Assembly (NCBI GenBank): GCA_029204225.1
Contig: MU835454.1
Coordinates: 1 to 38,990 of the forward strand
Origin: Diphasiastrum complanatum
Lineage: Eukaryota > Streptophyta > Lycopodiopsida > Lycopodiales > Lycopodiaceae
Reading direction: 5' to 3'
Length of the DNA: 38,990 bases
Shown piece after piece: positions 22,742 through 38,990 of this stretch. Made by a program: the position numbers and the translations under genes. Each line of letters starts with the position of its first letter. The first letter of the stretch is position 1. The notes under the pieces are model-generated. The model saw nothing but the letters and a program-made list of their open reading frames with translations, searched no databases and had not been told where the DNA came from.

Positions 22742-23117
22742 AGTATCTCTCTTACTGTATTCGACAAAATCTCTTTGTCCAATATGGAGTTTTACTGGCC
22801 ACTCATCACCACCGATTCCTTCATTAGCGTGAACTGAAACTCATGTTAACAAGTTTCTTGCTAAAGGCTTTTGCTTGCCAATTCTTAATGTCCGAAATCA
22901 TTTAGAATGCAATAGCAAAACCATCGATGTTTTATCGTCCGAAAAGAGAAAATATGTGGAATTTAAAAAAAATCTACGAACACAATTTAATTCTATTCCT
23001 AGGGAGTACTCTTACTCCAGAGTTAAATTGTTAACTAGCACAGTACCAGGAAATTAAATTGCCATTTACAGGGTACCAGTCCGAGAAAAAAACTTTGCGA
23101 GAAAATAAATTAACGAT
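22742..23117. repeat. Insert homologous to 9950-10215
   Basis: Shares a colinear series of strings in the same orientation with 9950-10215 (ttaacaagt, aaggcttttg, acacaattta, gggagtac, agagttaa, taccagg). It is a second copy of a dispersed non-coding repeat. Confidence 0.6.
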
Positions 23118-23559
23118 CTGTCATTTTGCAAATGGTTGGAAACTTTAATAAATTCTAATATTTTTTGTAGTTTGTAAGTTTTTTGGCATATGCACATGTC
23201 TTGTAAAATGTACGGGCATATTTTTCGAGTGGCCTTTCTTTGAAGGAATAGTATGGCTAATGCCATACAAGTTTTTATATTCCTTGCACTCCTTTCCTAG
23301 ACATTGTTTCCACCATTCTTGTGAATCTAGTGTCCTACAACTTTGATTCCCTCAATATGTTCATCATCTTAAAGTTGTTCAGGCACATTTTGGGTGGTGT
23401 TTCTTTTTGTAGTCACCACACCATCTTGTTATCTGATTGTTGTTGGCACATTTGATGATGTCAATGACGATAACCTTGCCAATCTCAAAATTGTTAGATC
23501 GTCAACTCAATAATTCACACAAACACATGATTGAACTTGATAATTTGGTTCACTCACAA

Positions 23560-23798
23560 TTTTAGAAGTCACTTTGCTTGCCATGATCAAGTCCTTTTCA
23601 TGAGAGATCACCTTATGTGAAATAGTTATATGTTTACTTCAATATAGCTTCTTGCCTCTTTGCACAAAATTTTCATTTTTCTAGACTGAAAATATTAGCA
23701 TCTTGTTAATGAACAATCAATAGTCTGTTGATTGATTGGGACTCTTGGAAGGGTGATGCAAAGGAGAAGCAATTTTTTTGATGGGAAATTTTACCAAT

Positions 23799-23851
<53 letters not shown>

Positions 23852-24189
23852 ACTTCCTTCTAAGAGGTTTGGTCACGTCATTTTAAAGGGTTTGGTTAAT
23901 GCCCCGAGTCAAATACTATACTCTTCACTTTTGGTCAACATCAAGTCAAAAATCCTAATTATGGACTCCTCTAGCAAAAATTCTAAAAAATGAATAATCC
24001 GCACTCTTTCTGTCTCTAGCACTCCTCCTTTGTCTCCCATCACAATTTTATCCCCTATCTTTCTCTCTCTAGAAACTTCTCTTTCTAAAAGCACGTGTTC
24101 TCTCACTTCAACTGCTTTTCAAATGCCCTTCAAAGATGGTTTAGGTCAAATGTGGACCAATGAGAAGCCGAAACGCGTTTTCTCCACAA

Positions 24190-24192
<3 letters not shown>
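23560..24192. other. Intergenic upstream of the permease gene, no supported gene
   Basis: Contains a GA array at 23804-23847 and a CT-rich segment near 24000-24110. No coding sequence could be supported. Confidence 0.6.
23804..23847. repeat. (GA)n microsatellite
   Basis: About 22 perfect GA units. Confidence 0.96.

Positions 24193-24254
<62 letters not shown>
24193..24254. repeat. (TC)n microsatellite upstream of the permease gene
   Basis: About 31 units, 830 bp upstream of the start codon. Confidence 0.97.
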
Positions 24255-24256
<2 letters not shown>

Positions 24257-24438
24257 GGTTTGGCAATGCCATATTCTCTACACCTTTGGTTGATCCAAAG
24301 AGTTCCCATTTCAAGATTAATAAATGATTCACGTGCCATGGTATGAAACTTCAAACTACCATTGTTTAGAATAACCACCATCACGTGTCATCAATGGATT
24401 TGGGCATTGCAAAAAATTGGCAACGTTGGTGCCATTTT

Positions 24439-24441
<3 letters not shown>

Positions 24442-24498
<57 letters not shown>
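24442..24498. repeat. (CT)n microsatellite upstream of the permease gene
   Basis: About 28 units, 580 bp upstream of the start codon. Confidence 0.97.
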
Positions 24499-24502
<4 letters not shown>

Positions 24503-24630
24503 GCTATCCAAAGGATCTTCCTATGATAGCGGGCCTGTCCCTTATCCGACGACGGGCCCGTGACGTCCATGTTATTTGCACCCACGTTTGCCTAGAAGCT
24601 CACCTCCTACACTAAAAGGAGCTCCACGAC

Positions 24631-24632
<2 letters not shown>

Positions 24633-24677
<45 letters not shown>
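24633..24677. repeat. (CT)n microsatellite upstream of the permease gene
   Basis: About 22 units, 400 bp upstream of the start codon, in the likely promoter or 5' leader. Confidence 0.97.
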
Positions 24678-24680
<3 letters not shown>

Positions 24681-24812
24681 CTGCACTACACATTCAGGTT
24701 TGAATCTCTACCAGCTATGCCCAAAGATCCTAATTTCTAATTTCTCCTACTCGAAATTTCTAAGGTCAAGCATGACATCGATTGCTACGAGTTTGCAAGT
24801 CGAAATTACTGC

Positions 24813-24848
24813 ATAATTTTCCTGATAATTTTCCTGATAATTTTCCTG
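24813..24848. repeat. 12-bp tandem repeat, three copies
   Basis: Three exact copies of ataattttcctg, 234 bp upstream of the permease ATG. Confidence 0.95.
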
Positions 24849-25081
24849 GAATTCATCAGGCTTTTGTATTCAAATAATCAAACGTAAACACTTGAATTCA
24901 GGCTATAATTTGAATAGCAAGGCTTAATCTATAATCGAGCTGGAACAATTTTTATAGATCACTCAAGACGTTGTAACGGTGAGGCTTGCACATCTTGAAG
25001 CTGGTGGTACTTGTGGAACAGCTTCTCAAAGAGCAACTGATCAAAGACTATTGGCCTCAAAAACTGCATTAGTTGGCAGCT

Positions 25082-32243
<7,162 letters not shown>

Positions 32244-33016
32244 ATCCTAACACATATATATACACCATCCACCATTTAATTATTTTCTTCTCATAAAGTC
32301 ATACATAATCTATATATTGAGGAGACAATATAACTCTCATCACATCCAATCTTGTTGTAAAACACAAAGTCCCAAGAGCGACACCCTAAGTGCAAGACTA
32401 AAGCATTTTTAAGCTGCCCTACCTACCTGGGCATATTGCCATGCATGGGCGTTCATGGTCATGCATAGTGCCTTGCTTTAGCAATGTCCATAGGTGTTTA
32501 CGATCCATGAAATACTATGACTATAATAGTCTCTCATATTTTGTACTTAAATAGTTTTTTAATGCTGTGAATTCATGATACTAACCAGTTCCACTTGTAG
32601 AATGACATAAAGCCATCTTTGAAAGAAGTAAAATTGAGTACCATGATTGCAATAAGCATCTCCTATACATATGTATAAAAAAAAGCTGTCATTTTATCAA
32701 ATTTGATCATGGATAAGTTAGTGCCAACTATTCTCATTTAGCTTAGGTCTTCATGTATGTTTCATTTGCTAAAACATTTCTCTACACAATGTATGGCCAT
32801 CATTTGCGTAGTTTGCTCTACAATTTTAACAACAATTATCCAAGCTTTCATTTGTACACTTCAAATCTTTAAGCAATTTATGTACAACGTCCGAATCATT
32901 TCTAATATCATGCTCCAATCAGTTAGAAATCAGAGTTAATCTGATATACATTTTATGTAAGCTTTAAATGTGATACTATAATTAGTGTATAGTTAATTAG
33001 ATTTGCTATATTCAGT
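32244..33016. other. 3' flank of the permease, no supported gene
   Basis: The 3' untranslated region is expected at its start; no canonical AATAAA is seen in the first 100 bp. The rest is AT-rich without recognisable features. Confidence 0.55.
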
Positions 33017-33362
33017 TGTGATTGGGACGTGACCCATCATTGACTTATCAGTCAGGCACTTGTCCCGTAGCCGGCTACTTGGGTTAGCCGAGAAGCCACA
33101 TGTAGGGAAATTAGCATGTACAGTGTATTTTTGACGACATTGCTATACTCAGGGGCATGTCTTGAGTTTGTCAGTCTCTTAGCCCATGTTGGGCAGGTGC
33201 CTCTTTTAGCGTGTTGTCGAGCCCATGCATGTTGGGGCTTTTGGTATATAAACAGTTTTCTCTTTGTAATCTATAACTTTTGTTGTGCCATATTTGAGAG
33301 CTTGTGAGGAGTGGTTATGGTGATTGATTGATGTGATCTGCATATCTATTGGAATTTTAACT
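33017..33362 (+). repeat. Gypsy-type 5' LTR (left end tentative)
   Basis: A TGTGATTGGG start candidate, a TATA box (tatataaa, 33245-33252) in the second half, and a primer-binding site directly after the right end (ttttaac) indicate an LTR. No second copy is available to set the left border. Confidence 0.6.
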
Positions 33363-33374
33363 TGGTATCAGAGC
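33363..33374 (+). promoter_or_regulatory. Primer-binding site
   Basis: TGGTATCAGAGC followed by ggtagggtgttgc. Confidence 0.9.
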
Positions 33375-34065
33375 GGTAGGGTGTTGCAGTTATGCACGAT
33401 TTGGTGGAGCTATGGCCACTTAGAGCGTCTCAGTGTTGGAGGGCTCTCGAAGAAATGAGGTGCGGAATAGGAAACAGAGCTCCAACATAGAGAACTTTAA
33501 CAGGAATTTTACCAAACTACAACATCAACATTGACTTAGATCGAATGGAAGAATGTCTTGTTAGGTGTCAGAGACAACCATGAAGGGAGCAAAACAATTA
33601 GGCATTTGAGATAGCCATACTTCCTTTGAAATTAGACATTCCGAATTGAGTGAGTGTCAATTGAGAGAGAAAATTATCAAAAAGTATTCGTAGTGCAATA
33701 CACATAAGAAAATAGAGAACCTGAATTAAGCTTATTGTGAATACAATGATCAGATCACGATCATGTGCCCAAGAATGGTTCACAGTAGTGGCGCACTATG
33801 TGCAGTGATCTTAATTAGCTAGCTACAGATTAAATAACTATCTCTAATACTTGAATGGCTTTCACTCTCTCAGATATCTCTGATTTTGTGAAATCGGATA
33901 GTTAAGACACAATGGAAACTATAAATTGTAACGTTAATCATCTATTATTATGTTTTTTTTTTTTTTTACAAATCTGCATTGGTTGGGAATTAAAATGTGA
34001 AAGACAATGCTACTATAGGCAAGTCTTTGGGCTCTGTGTTGACAGCAAAATCAACTGAGTCATTG
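33375..34065. other. Post-PBS sequence with possible gag leader, otherwise no gene
   Basis: The plus strand around 33440-33530 gives short charged pieces (RNEVRNRKQSSNIEN) like a gag N-terminus, but no continuous frame. A T15-type run lies near 33953-33967. Confidence 0.35.
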
Positions 34066-34296
34066 ATGACCAATAATCGAAACAGTCATGTTAAGATAAA
34101 AATTGTTAATGCATTAATGATTGAAGTACAAAAAATACTTGACAATACTATAATTCTAGGAGCATGTGATTTTGCTAGAATAAGCAGAGATGCTTATGGC
34201 ACCATATTTAAGATTATCAAACAAGCTTTGACGCTGGTTAGCATTAAGAAACTTCCTATTCCACGACCATTTCAAATAAAACGGGAGCATGATTAA
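34066..34296 (+). CDS. Unrecognised small ORF or exon
   Basis: From the ATG at 34066 it encodes 76 residues including VQKILDNTIILGACDFARIS and RDAYGTIFKIIKQAL. The open frame extends upstream to 33997 without an ATG. Composition looks protein-like and hydrophobic-helical, but I recognise no family. It is convergent with the minus-strand gene at 34712-35432. It could be an exon or chance. Confidence 0.3.
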   Translation: MTNNRNSHVKIKIVNALMIEVQKILDNTIILGACDFARISRDAYGTIFKIIKQALTLVSIKKLPIPRPFQIKREHD

Positions 34297-34711
34297 GGCA
34301 TGTAAATTTATACATCAAGGGAGGTAGATTGACAGACACAACATCATACTATATATTTGTGATTTGTTTTGGAAAAGAAATACATTTCCAACTGATTGTA
34401 TATATCTCCTTGCCATCTTCTTTTTCTTTTTCTAGTACCAGTTGCATTTTGTTGTCGTGGAGAAATTCTCTTCTTGCAAATGGATCCAGAAAATATGCAT
34501 TTTTCTTTTCTTGACGTAATTCTATGTAAGTTGCATACAAAGCAAAATGAGCGGATTGGAGAATAGTATTCTCGGGTCCATAACCTTAAATCTTGAGTAC
34601 AATTCAGTGTTTAACAGAATTTATTTTATGTGGTTTAATGAACTTATGACCACCTAAGTAATGAGACAATGCCTTTACTGCCATGATAATTATTTCACCT
34701 TGAGCACTGAA

Positions 34712-35432
34712 CTACGAATGGGCAACACAAATCTCATTGTTTTTGAAAATTTTGAGATAATTTCCAAGGCCGTTGTCCTGGTTAAATTTGCCTGAGTAGG
34801 TTCGAATGCCACCTCGTCGAATGGCCAATTCGTCAATAAGAATAGCCTCCTGAAATATGAAACATTAAAATGTTAGTTCTTATGATGCATATAAACAATA
34901 TGCAAAATTAAAATGTTAGTTCTTATGATGCATATAAACAATATGCAAAATTAGTTGCATGCACAAAAAGTAAAAGAACTCACACATTCGATGATATCTG
35001 CTTCAATCAATTCGAGGTGGTTTATTCTGTGACCCTTTTGCGAGCTTAACTCATTTGGTTGGAATATTTTTCGAGGCCCAAAACCAAGTTGGGTTTGGAA
35101 AGTAATGAACTCATCCTCTGAGGGGATATTTTTTTTATGCTCGCGGGTCTTCGACAAAGACTATTGCAAACTCTCTTCTAGACAAAGTGTATCATCATCG
35201 ATCTCATCATCTACTCCAGGAACAATGTCATCATACTCAAAATCAAGAATGTCAGAAAACTCACCTAATGTTTTGGCTAAAATACATAACAATTCATCTT
35301 CACGATAATAAAAAAAATCGCACAAGTCAGGTACAATGAGATAACTATCATTATCTATGTAATATTGAGGTAAATCAAAAAAGGATCGAGAAGGAATTTC
35401 ATTTGATTCATACATAGCACATTTGGTCCCTC
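34712..35432 (-). pseudogene. Unrecognised two-exon gene fragment with in-frame stop
   Basis: Exon 35432-34984 follows a tttgtag acceptor and reads GTKCAMYESNEIPSRSFFDL, PQYYIDNDSYLIVPDLCDFF, ILAKTLGEFSDILDFEYDD. An acidic stretch follows, then a TAG at 35161-35163. The same frame continues with SLSKTREHKKNIPSEDEFIT, FGPRKIFQPNELSSQKGHRI and HLELIEADIIEC up to a GTGAGT donor. The 134-bp intron ends in a tttcag acceptor. Exon 34849-34712 reads EAILIDELAIRRGGIRTYSG and DNGLGNYLKIFKNNE to a TAG. Phases match (0/0). The protein is not one I recognise. The upstream exons are probably replaced by, or lie beyond, the adjacent copia LTR at 35657. The in-frame stop suggests a pseudogene. Confidence 0.6.
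34864..34949. repeat. Exact 43-bp tandem duplication inside the intron of the minus-strand gene
   Basis: Two identical 43-bp units starting attaaaatgttagttctt; together they make up 86 of the 134 intron bases. Confidence 0.97.
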
Positions 35433-36170
35433 CTACAAATGCAGATCAATTATCACTGTTGGAATTTAATCTTCTCCTACTCATCCCTTCACCCTCCTTC
35501 TACTCTCAAGAATTCCATCTCTCTGAATCAGTCTGCAAAAATACACACAAAACCATCGCCAGATTACGGTTTGACCGAAGGGCACCATTACATCAACGTT
35601 TATGGAGAAGCACGACTCAAACTGCAAACTGCAACAAACCGCAAACCACAGGAAGTTGTTAAAACCTGTAGGTTACTATCTATGAGCACTTGCGGAATCT
35701 TCAATGGCAACTGAACGTAAAATCCCGTCACCGCAAGTGACCTTCTTACGATCTCCTACTATGGAAGCCATGACCAGAGTCAACTCTCCTCAACCGTCTG
35801 AAAACCTAAGCAACCTACTTATGGTTATCAATGAAGTCGACCAGCGACAACGATTTGTGAGTTCCTACGAAGTCAACTAGCAACTGTTGACCCATCTCAT
35901 CGTTTAGCTCCGTAAGTTGTCACTTACGGTTATCAACAAAGGAAGCAAACGATCAACAAATGAACAAACAACCAGCGTTTGTTCAAATGATTGCGGACAG
36001 ACTATGGCCATCATGGCCTACATCCTTGCACTACAATGCATACGGAGGATAAGTTACTCTGTACTTCTCCTCCTTCACGACCCTCCAATAACGGATCTAC
36101 GGATCATTTTTAAACGGCTGTTAATCATCTTGTAAACTGTAATTACAATAAATCAAAAGACTCTGACAGC

Positions 36171-36178
36171 TATAAATA
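36171..36178 (+). promoter_or_regulatory. LTR TATA box
   Basis: TATAAATA, about 360 bp before the LTR end, followed by an A/G-rich leader; typical LTR promoter placement. Confidence 0.6.
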
Positions 36179-36298
36179 TGTATCTGAGCAAAGAGAAGGA
36201 GCGATAGAGATAGAGAGTAGTGAGTTGAACAATCTGTAGATACACAGAGTGATCAAACGACCAAAAGGTCTTAAGTAGCTAGCTCGTTAGAGTTAGTG

Positions 36299-36302
<4 letters not shown>

Positions 36303-36362
<60 letters not shown>
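36303..36362. repeat. (AC)30 microsatellite in LTR
   Basis: 60 bp perfect AC repeat downstream of the LTR TATA box. Confidence 0.97.
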
Positions 36363-36366
<4 letters not shown>

Positions 36367-36532
36367 AACTAGAACTGTAGCCATTGTTTCAGAATCTGTA
36401 AGTAGGAATACGTGCTTATCAGCGCTACTGTATTGTGTTTCGATTATCTCTATTATACAGATTTGCTACTATTTAATTATTACGTTCTTGATTGAATGCA
36501 ATTGTCTCTCTCACTCTCTTGCACATAAACAC

Positions 36533-36547
36533 GGTTATCAGAGACAT
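36533..36547 (+). promoter_or_regulatory. Primer-binding site, one-base variant
   Basis: cggttatcagagaca; compared with the usual TGGTATCAGAGC it has an extra T and an altered first base. It sits just after the LTR end. Confidence 0.6.
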
Positions 36548-36934
36548 AGGATCACATGGCTGTCCAGGACGCCTAATGCTTCACAATCCTACTGTTACAG
36601 CAGTCTCAGACTCCTACTTTGATAACCCAAAAGGAAAACAAGCTTTTGATTTCATTCCCTAGTCAATCCACGTTCCTGAAATTGCAGTTATTACTATGTT
36701 CATAATTGTTTTTCTTACTGTTGGTAGAGACATCGTTTACATCGTAATCGTCTCTCATGTTCTGCTTCCGTCACGGCTCCGCTGCAGTCGCAATCAATCA
36801 TAGACCACGCAGACCACCTTCACATCATACACCAACAGAAGTCGTATCAGGACGTTGGTTCGGTGGATTACTAGAGTCCAGAATCTTTTTTTCCAAAAGA
36901 TGTTCTAAGTTGTTTGTGTATAATTTTGATCACT

Positions 36935-38474
36935 TTGGAAGGCACCTCAGAGATCCGCTTGATAAATAAATTCAACGGAGATGACTTCCACATGTGGAAG
37001 TTCAAAATGAGGATGATCCTAATTGAAAAGGAGTTATGGGGATACGTCAACGGTTCTATAGCCAGACCAGCAGAACCTGAATAGCTCCCAGCTTGGGAAG
37101 CCAAGGATGGCAAGGCTCTTGCCATTGTATCTCTAAACCTTAAAGACACTCAAATTGCTCATGTATCCAACTACACTACTTCCAAAGAAGCATGGGATAC
37201 ACTCACTAGCATCTATGAGACCTCAAAGGTCTCGACTTGCCTCTTCTTGAGGAAGAAGATATTGACACTCAGAATGAGTGAAAGCACCTCACTCAGCGAC
37301 CATCTGAATGAGTTCAAACAATTGTTGAACCAACTGGCTGCAGTAGGTTCCCCTATATCAAAAGAAGACTCTACCATGTCTATTCTTGCCAGTCTTCCAT
37401 CCTCCTAAGATAATTTAGTATTGCTTCTGAGCAATACCCCTGCGTTGTCTCTCCAAAAATTGACAGCAAGCTTGTTGCAAGAAGAAGTCAGGAGGAAAAG
37501 CTTGTCCACATCTGCGAGTACCAAATCCATGGCACTCTATTCAAACAAGCAGCAATCCAAGAAGAAGAAAGGCTTCAAGGATAAGAAGACAAAAGCAAAA
37601 TAGCCAGCAGCATCACAACCACAACAACAACAGTATAGTCACTCATCATCCAAGACCAGGCTATTTATTTTGCAGATATTGCAAAAGGACCAACCACAAC
37701 ATCAAGGACTGTCGCATCCTCAAGCATAATAAAGCAAAGAAGAAGATGCAGCAGCACCAAGAAGGCAACTCTGACACAGTCAAAGGATCTCAAGATGAAG
37801 AGAAGGCGCTGATGGTACAAGATCAATCCAGTAGAGATGCCCATCATTGGTATCTCGATTCAGGTGCTTCTTAACACATGACGCCATGCAGCATGCGTTC
37901 AATCTTGTATATGTATCACAATAAAATGATCAAGGACATGAATATAATTGTTGTCACCACAGCTAATCAGACTATCTGTGAAAATAGGACGAGATTTCCC
38001 AGAGGACAAGCCAAAAGGGCGAAGTCCATCTTGTCACTGATACACAGTGACTTGTGTGGTCCTATGAGCATACCTTCATTAGGTCAAGCTCTGTATTTTA
38101 TCACATTCATTGATGATTACTCCCGATTTGCCAATGTAATGTTCATTAAGAACAAGTCATAAGCATCTCGTTGCTTCAAAGACTTCAAACAATACGTTGA
38201 GAATCAAACTGGTCAGAGGATCAAGGTTGTACGGTCTGATTCAGGGGGAGAGTTCTTGTCAAATCAGATGAAGGACTATCTATCTTCATGTGGCGTGCAC
38301 CACCAGTTTACTACGAGCTACACTCCACAACAGATCGGAGTATCAAAGCGAAAGAACCGCACACTGTTGGAAGCTGCACAATCCATGACAGTAAATTCGC
38401 ATTTGCCATAAACCTTTTGGGCAGAAGCTATCTCTACGGCTTGCTATCTGCAAAATTACTCTAGCACTAAAGCA
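36935..38474 (+). pseudogene. Ty1/copia gag-pol remnant (gag, knuckle, protease, integrase)
   Basis: Gag begins at TTG 36935, apparently a lost ATG: EGTSEIRLINKFNGDDFHMW. TAG at 37082, TAA at 37406 and TAG at 37601 interrupt gag. After a frameshift comes a zinc knuckle CRYCKRTNHNIKDC (37671-37712) and protease WYLDSGAS, stop, HMT (DSG intact at 37857-37865). Most of the pre-integrase region is deleted. Integrase reads HSDLCGPMSIPSLGQALYFI, FIDDYSR, a TAA, VVRSDSGGEF, then GVSKRKNRTLLEAA. The catalytic Glu before RKN is Lys (AAG 38346-38348). Another TAA is at 38409. RT is absent because the element ends at a junction near 38475. Confidence 0.92.
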
Positions 38475-38475
38475 G

Positions 38476-38990
38476 TTGATTCCTACCACATGGGATGAGT
38501 TTATGGAAGTGTTTGTGGTTGTGGACGACTCAGATTTCTACCAAGGATTTGTCAATTGCAAAACGTACCTGCAAGATTTTATGGATTTATGGAATAAAGT
38601 TCCCTCATTCGATGCAAAACTGGCACTGTGGCAGTTTATCCTAGGTCTGCCTACAGATTATTAGAATGAGTGTAAGTGTAATGTGCTTCAAACTTTCAAT
38701 CACATTGTACGAGTCGCAAAAGCGTATGATTCCACAGTGGTGGCATCAATTACAGACTAATCCATCCGGATCATCCGGACCTAGCCAGAAGAAAGAAAAG
38801 AAAAGAGTTCGTGTAAATAAAAAATGCAAGTATTTCGACGAACTGGATCAAATTGCATTTGAGTTTAGACAAAAGAAGCGTTTGTCCCGAAAAAAGACAA
38901 GAAGGACCAATGTGTGTTTCCATTGTAGTCAGCCTAGACACGTTATGAAATTTTGCCTAGAACGAAAGAAAGGTGCAGCTCAAGTGATTG
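38476..38990 (+). pseudogene. Gypsy-type gag with zinc knuckle, truncated by window end
   Basis: From 38476: TTWDEFMEVFVVVDDSDFYQ, LQDFMDLWNKVPSFDAKLAL and WQFILGLPTDY to a TAG. It then continues in the same frame with FNHIVRVAKAYDS and a TAA. A +1 frame opens from about 38765 with a basic linker and the knuckle CFHCSQPRHVMKFC (38915-38956, CX2CX4HX4C). The retrotrans_gag style differs from the copia gag just upstream. No LTR, primer-binding site or start codon precedes it, so it is joined mid-gene. Confidence 0.75.

Larger units (their letters stand above)
22151..23559. repeat. Second unit of the tandem duplication, with two insertions (A'-B')
   Basis: It has the same order as the first unit, but A' is split by a 292-bp inverted-repeat element (22225-22516). 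About 370 bp of other sequence (22742-23117) separates A' from B', against about 90 bp in the first unit. By eye the copies are diverged enough to predate recent events. Confidence 0.9.
35657..36532 (+). repeat. 5' LTR of the right-hand copia element
   Basis: It begins TGTTAAAAC and ends ATAAACA directly before a primer-binding-like site. A TATA box (tataaata) is at 36171-36178. A (CA)30 array lies downstream of it in the transcribed part. Length about 876 bp. The left border rests only on the TGTT start. Confidence 0.65.

Overview
The window is land-plant nuclear DNA. It has AT-rich intergenic sequence, many decayed Ty1/copia and Ty3/gypsy retrotransposons, very long (GA/CT)n, (TG)n and (CA)n microsatellites, GT-AG introns, and one intact-looking amino-acid permease gene with a transposon-filled 4.5 kb intron. 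I cannot name the species from sequence alone. There is no rRNA, tRNA, CRISPR or prokaryotic operon.

Left part (1-6.8 kb): two head-to-head broken copia elements. A minus-strand gag-pol (1-3006) has its primer-binding site at 3159-3170 and its LTR from 3171. A plus-strand RT/RNase H remnant (4436-5673) ends in a 20-G tract and a (CT)71 array. 6.8-17.3 kb: a block bounded by a 132-bp inverted repeat. It holds a gene-poor decayed repeat, a 777-bp terminal-inverted-repeat element with a near-perfect hairpin (10601-11377), an unrecognised spliced minus-strand gene or gene relic (13147-15170) and a cluster of palindromes (15657-15980). 17.1-23.6 kb: an LTR with primer-binding site, a chromovirus (gypsy) pol tail with its own 3' LTR, another copia RT/RNase H relic, and an A-B-A'-B' tandem duplication. 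The second unit was hit by a 292-bp relative of the hairpin element, and the first unit preserves the empty site.

24.2-32.2 kb: the only confident host gene, a seven-exon GABA/amino-acid permease of the GAT1-like AAAP family (471 aa, plus strand). Its 5' region carries three CT arrays and intron 1 a GA array. Its N-terminus is a 19-residue tandem duplication. Intron 3 contains an antisense copia integrase relic. 33-39 kb: a gypsy-type LTR with primer-binding site, a small ORF, an unrecognised two-exon minus-strand gene fragment with an in-frame stop, a copia element with 5' LTR and broken gag-pol, and then an abrupt junction into the gag of a different (gypsy-type) element that runs off the window.

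The transposon genes are all disrupted and do not act together. The permease is the functional anchor. The most unusual items are the small inverted-repeat element family, the palindrome cluster, the permease N-terminal duplication and the two unassigned spliced minus-strand genes.
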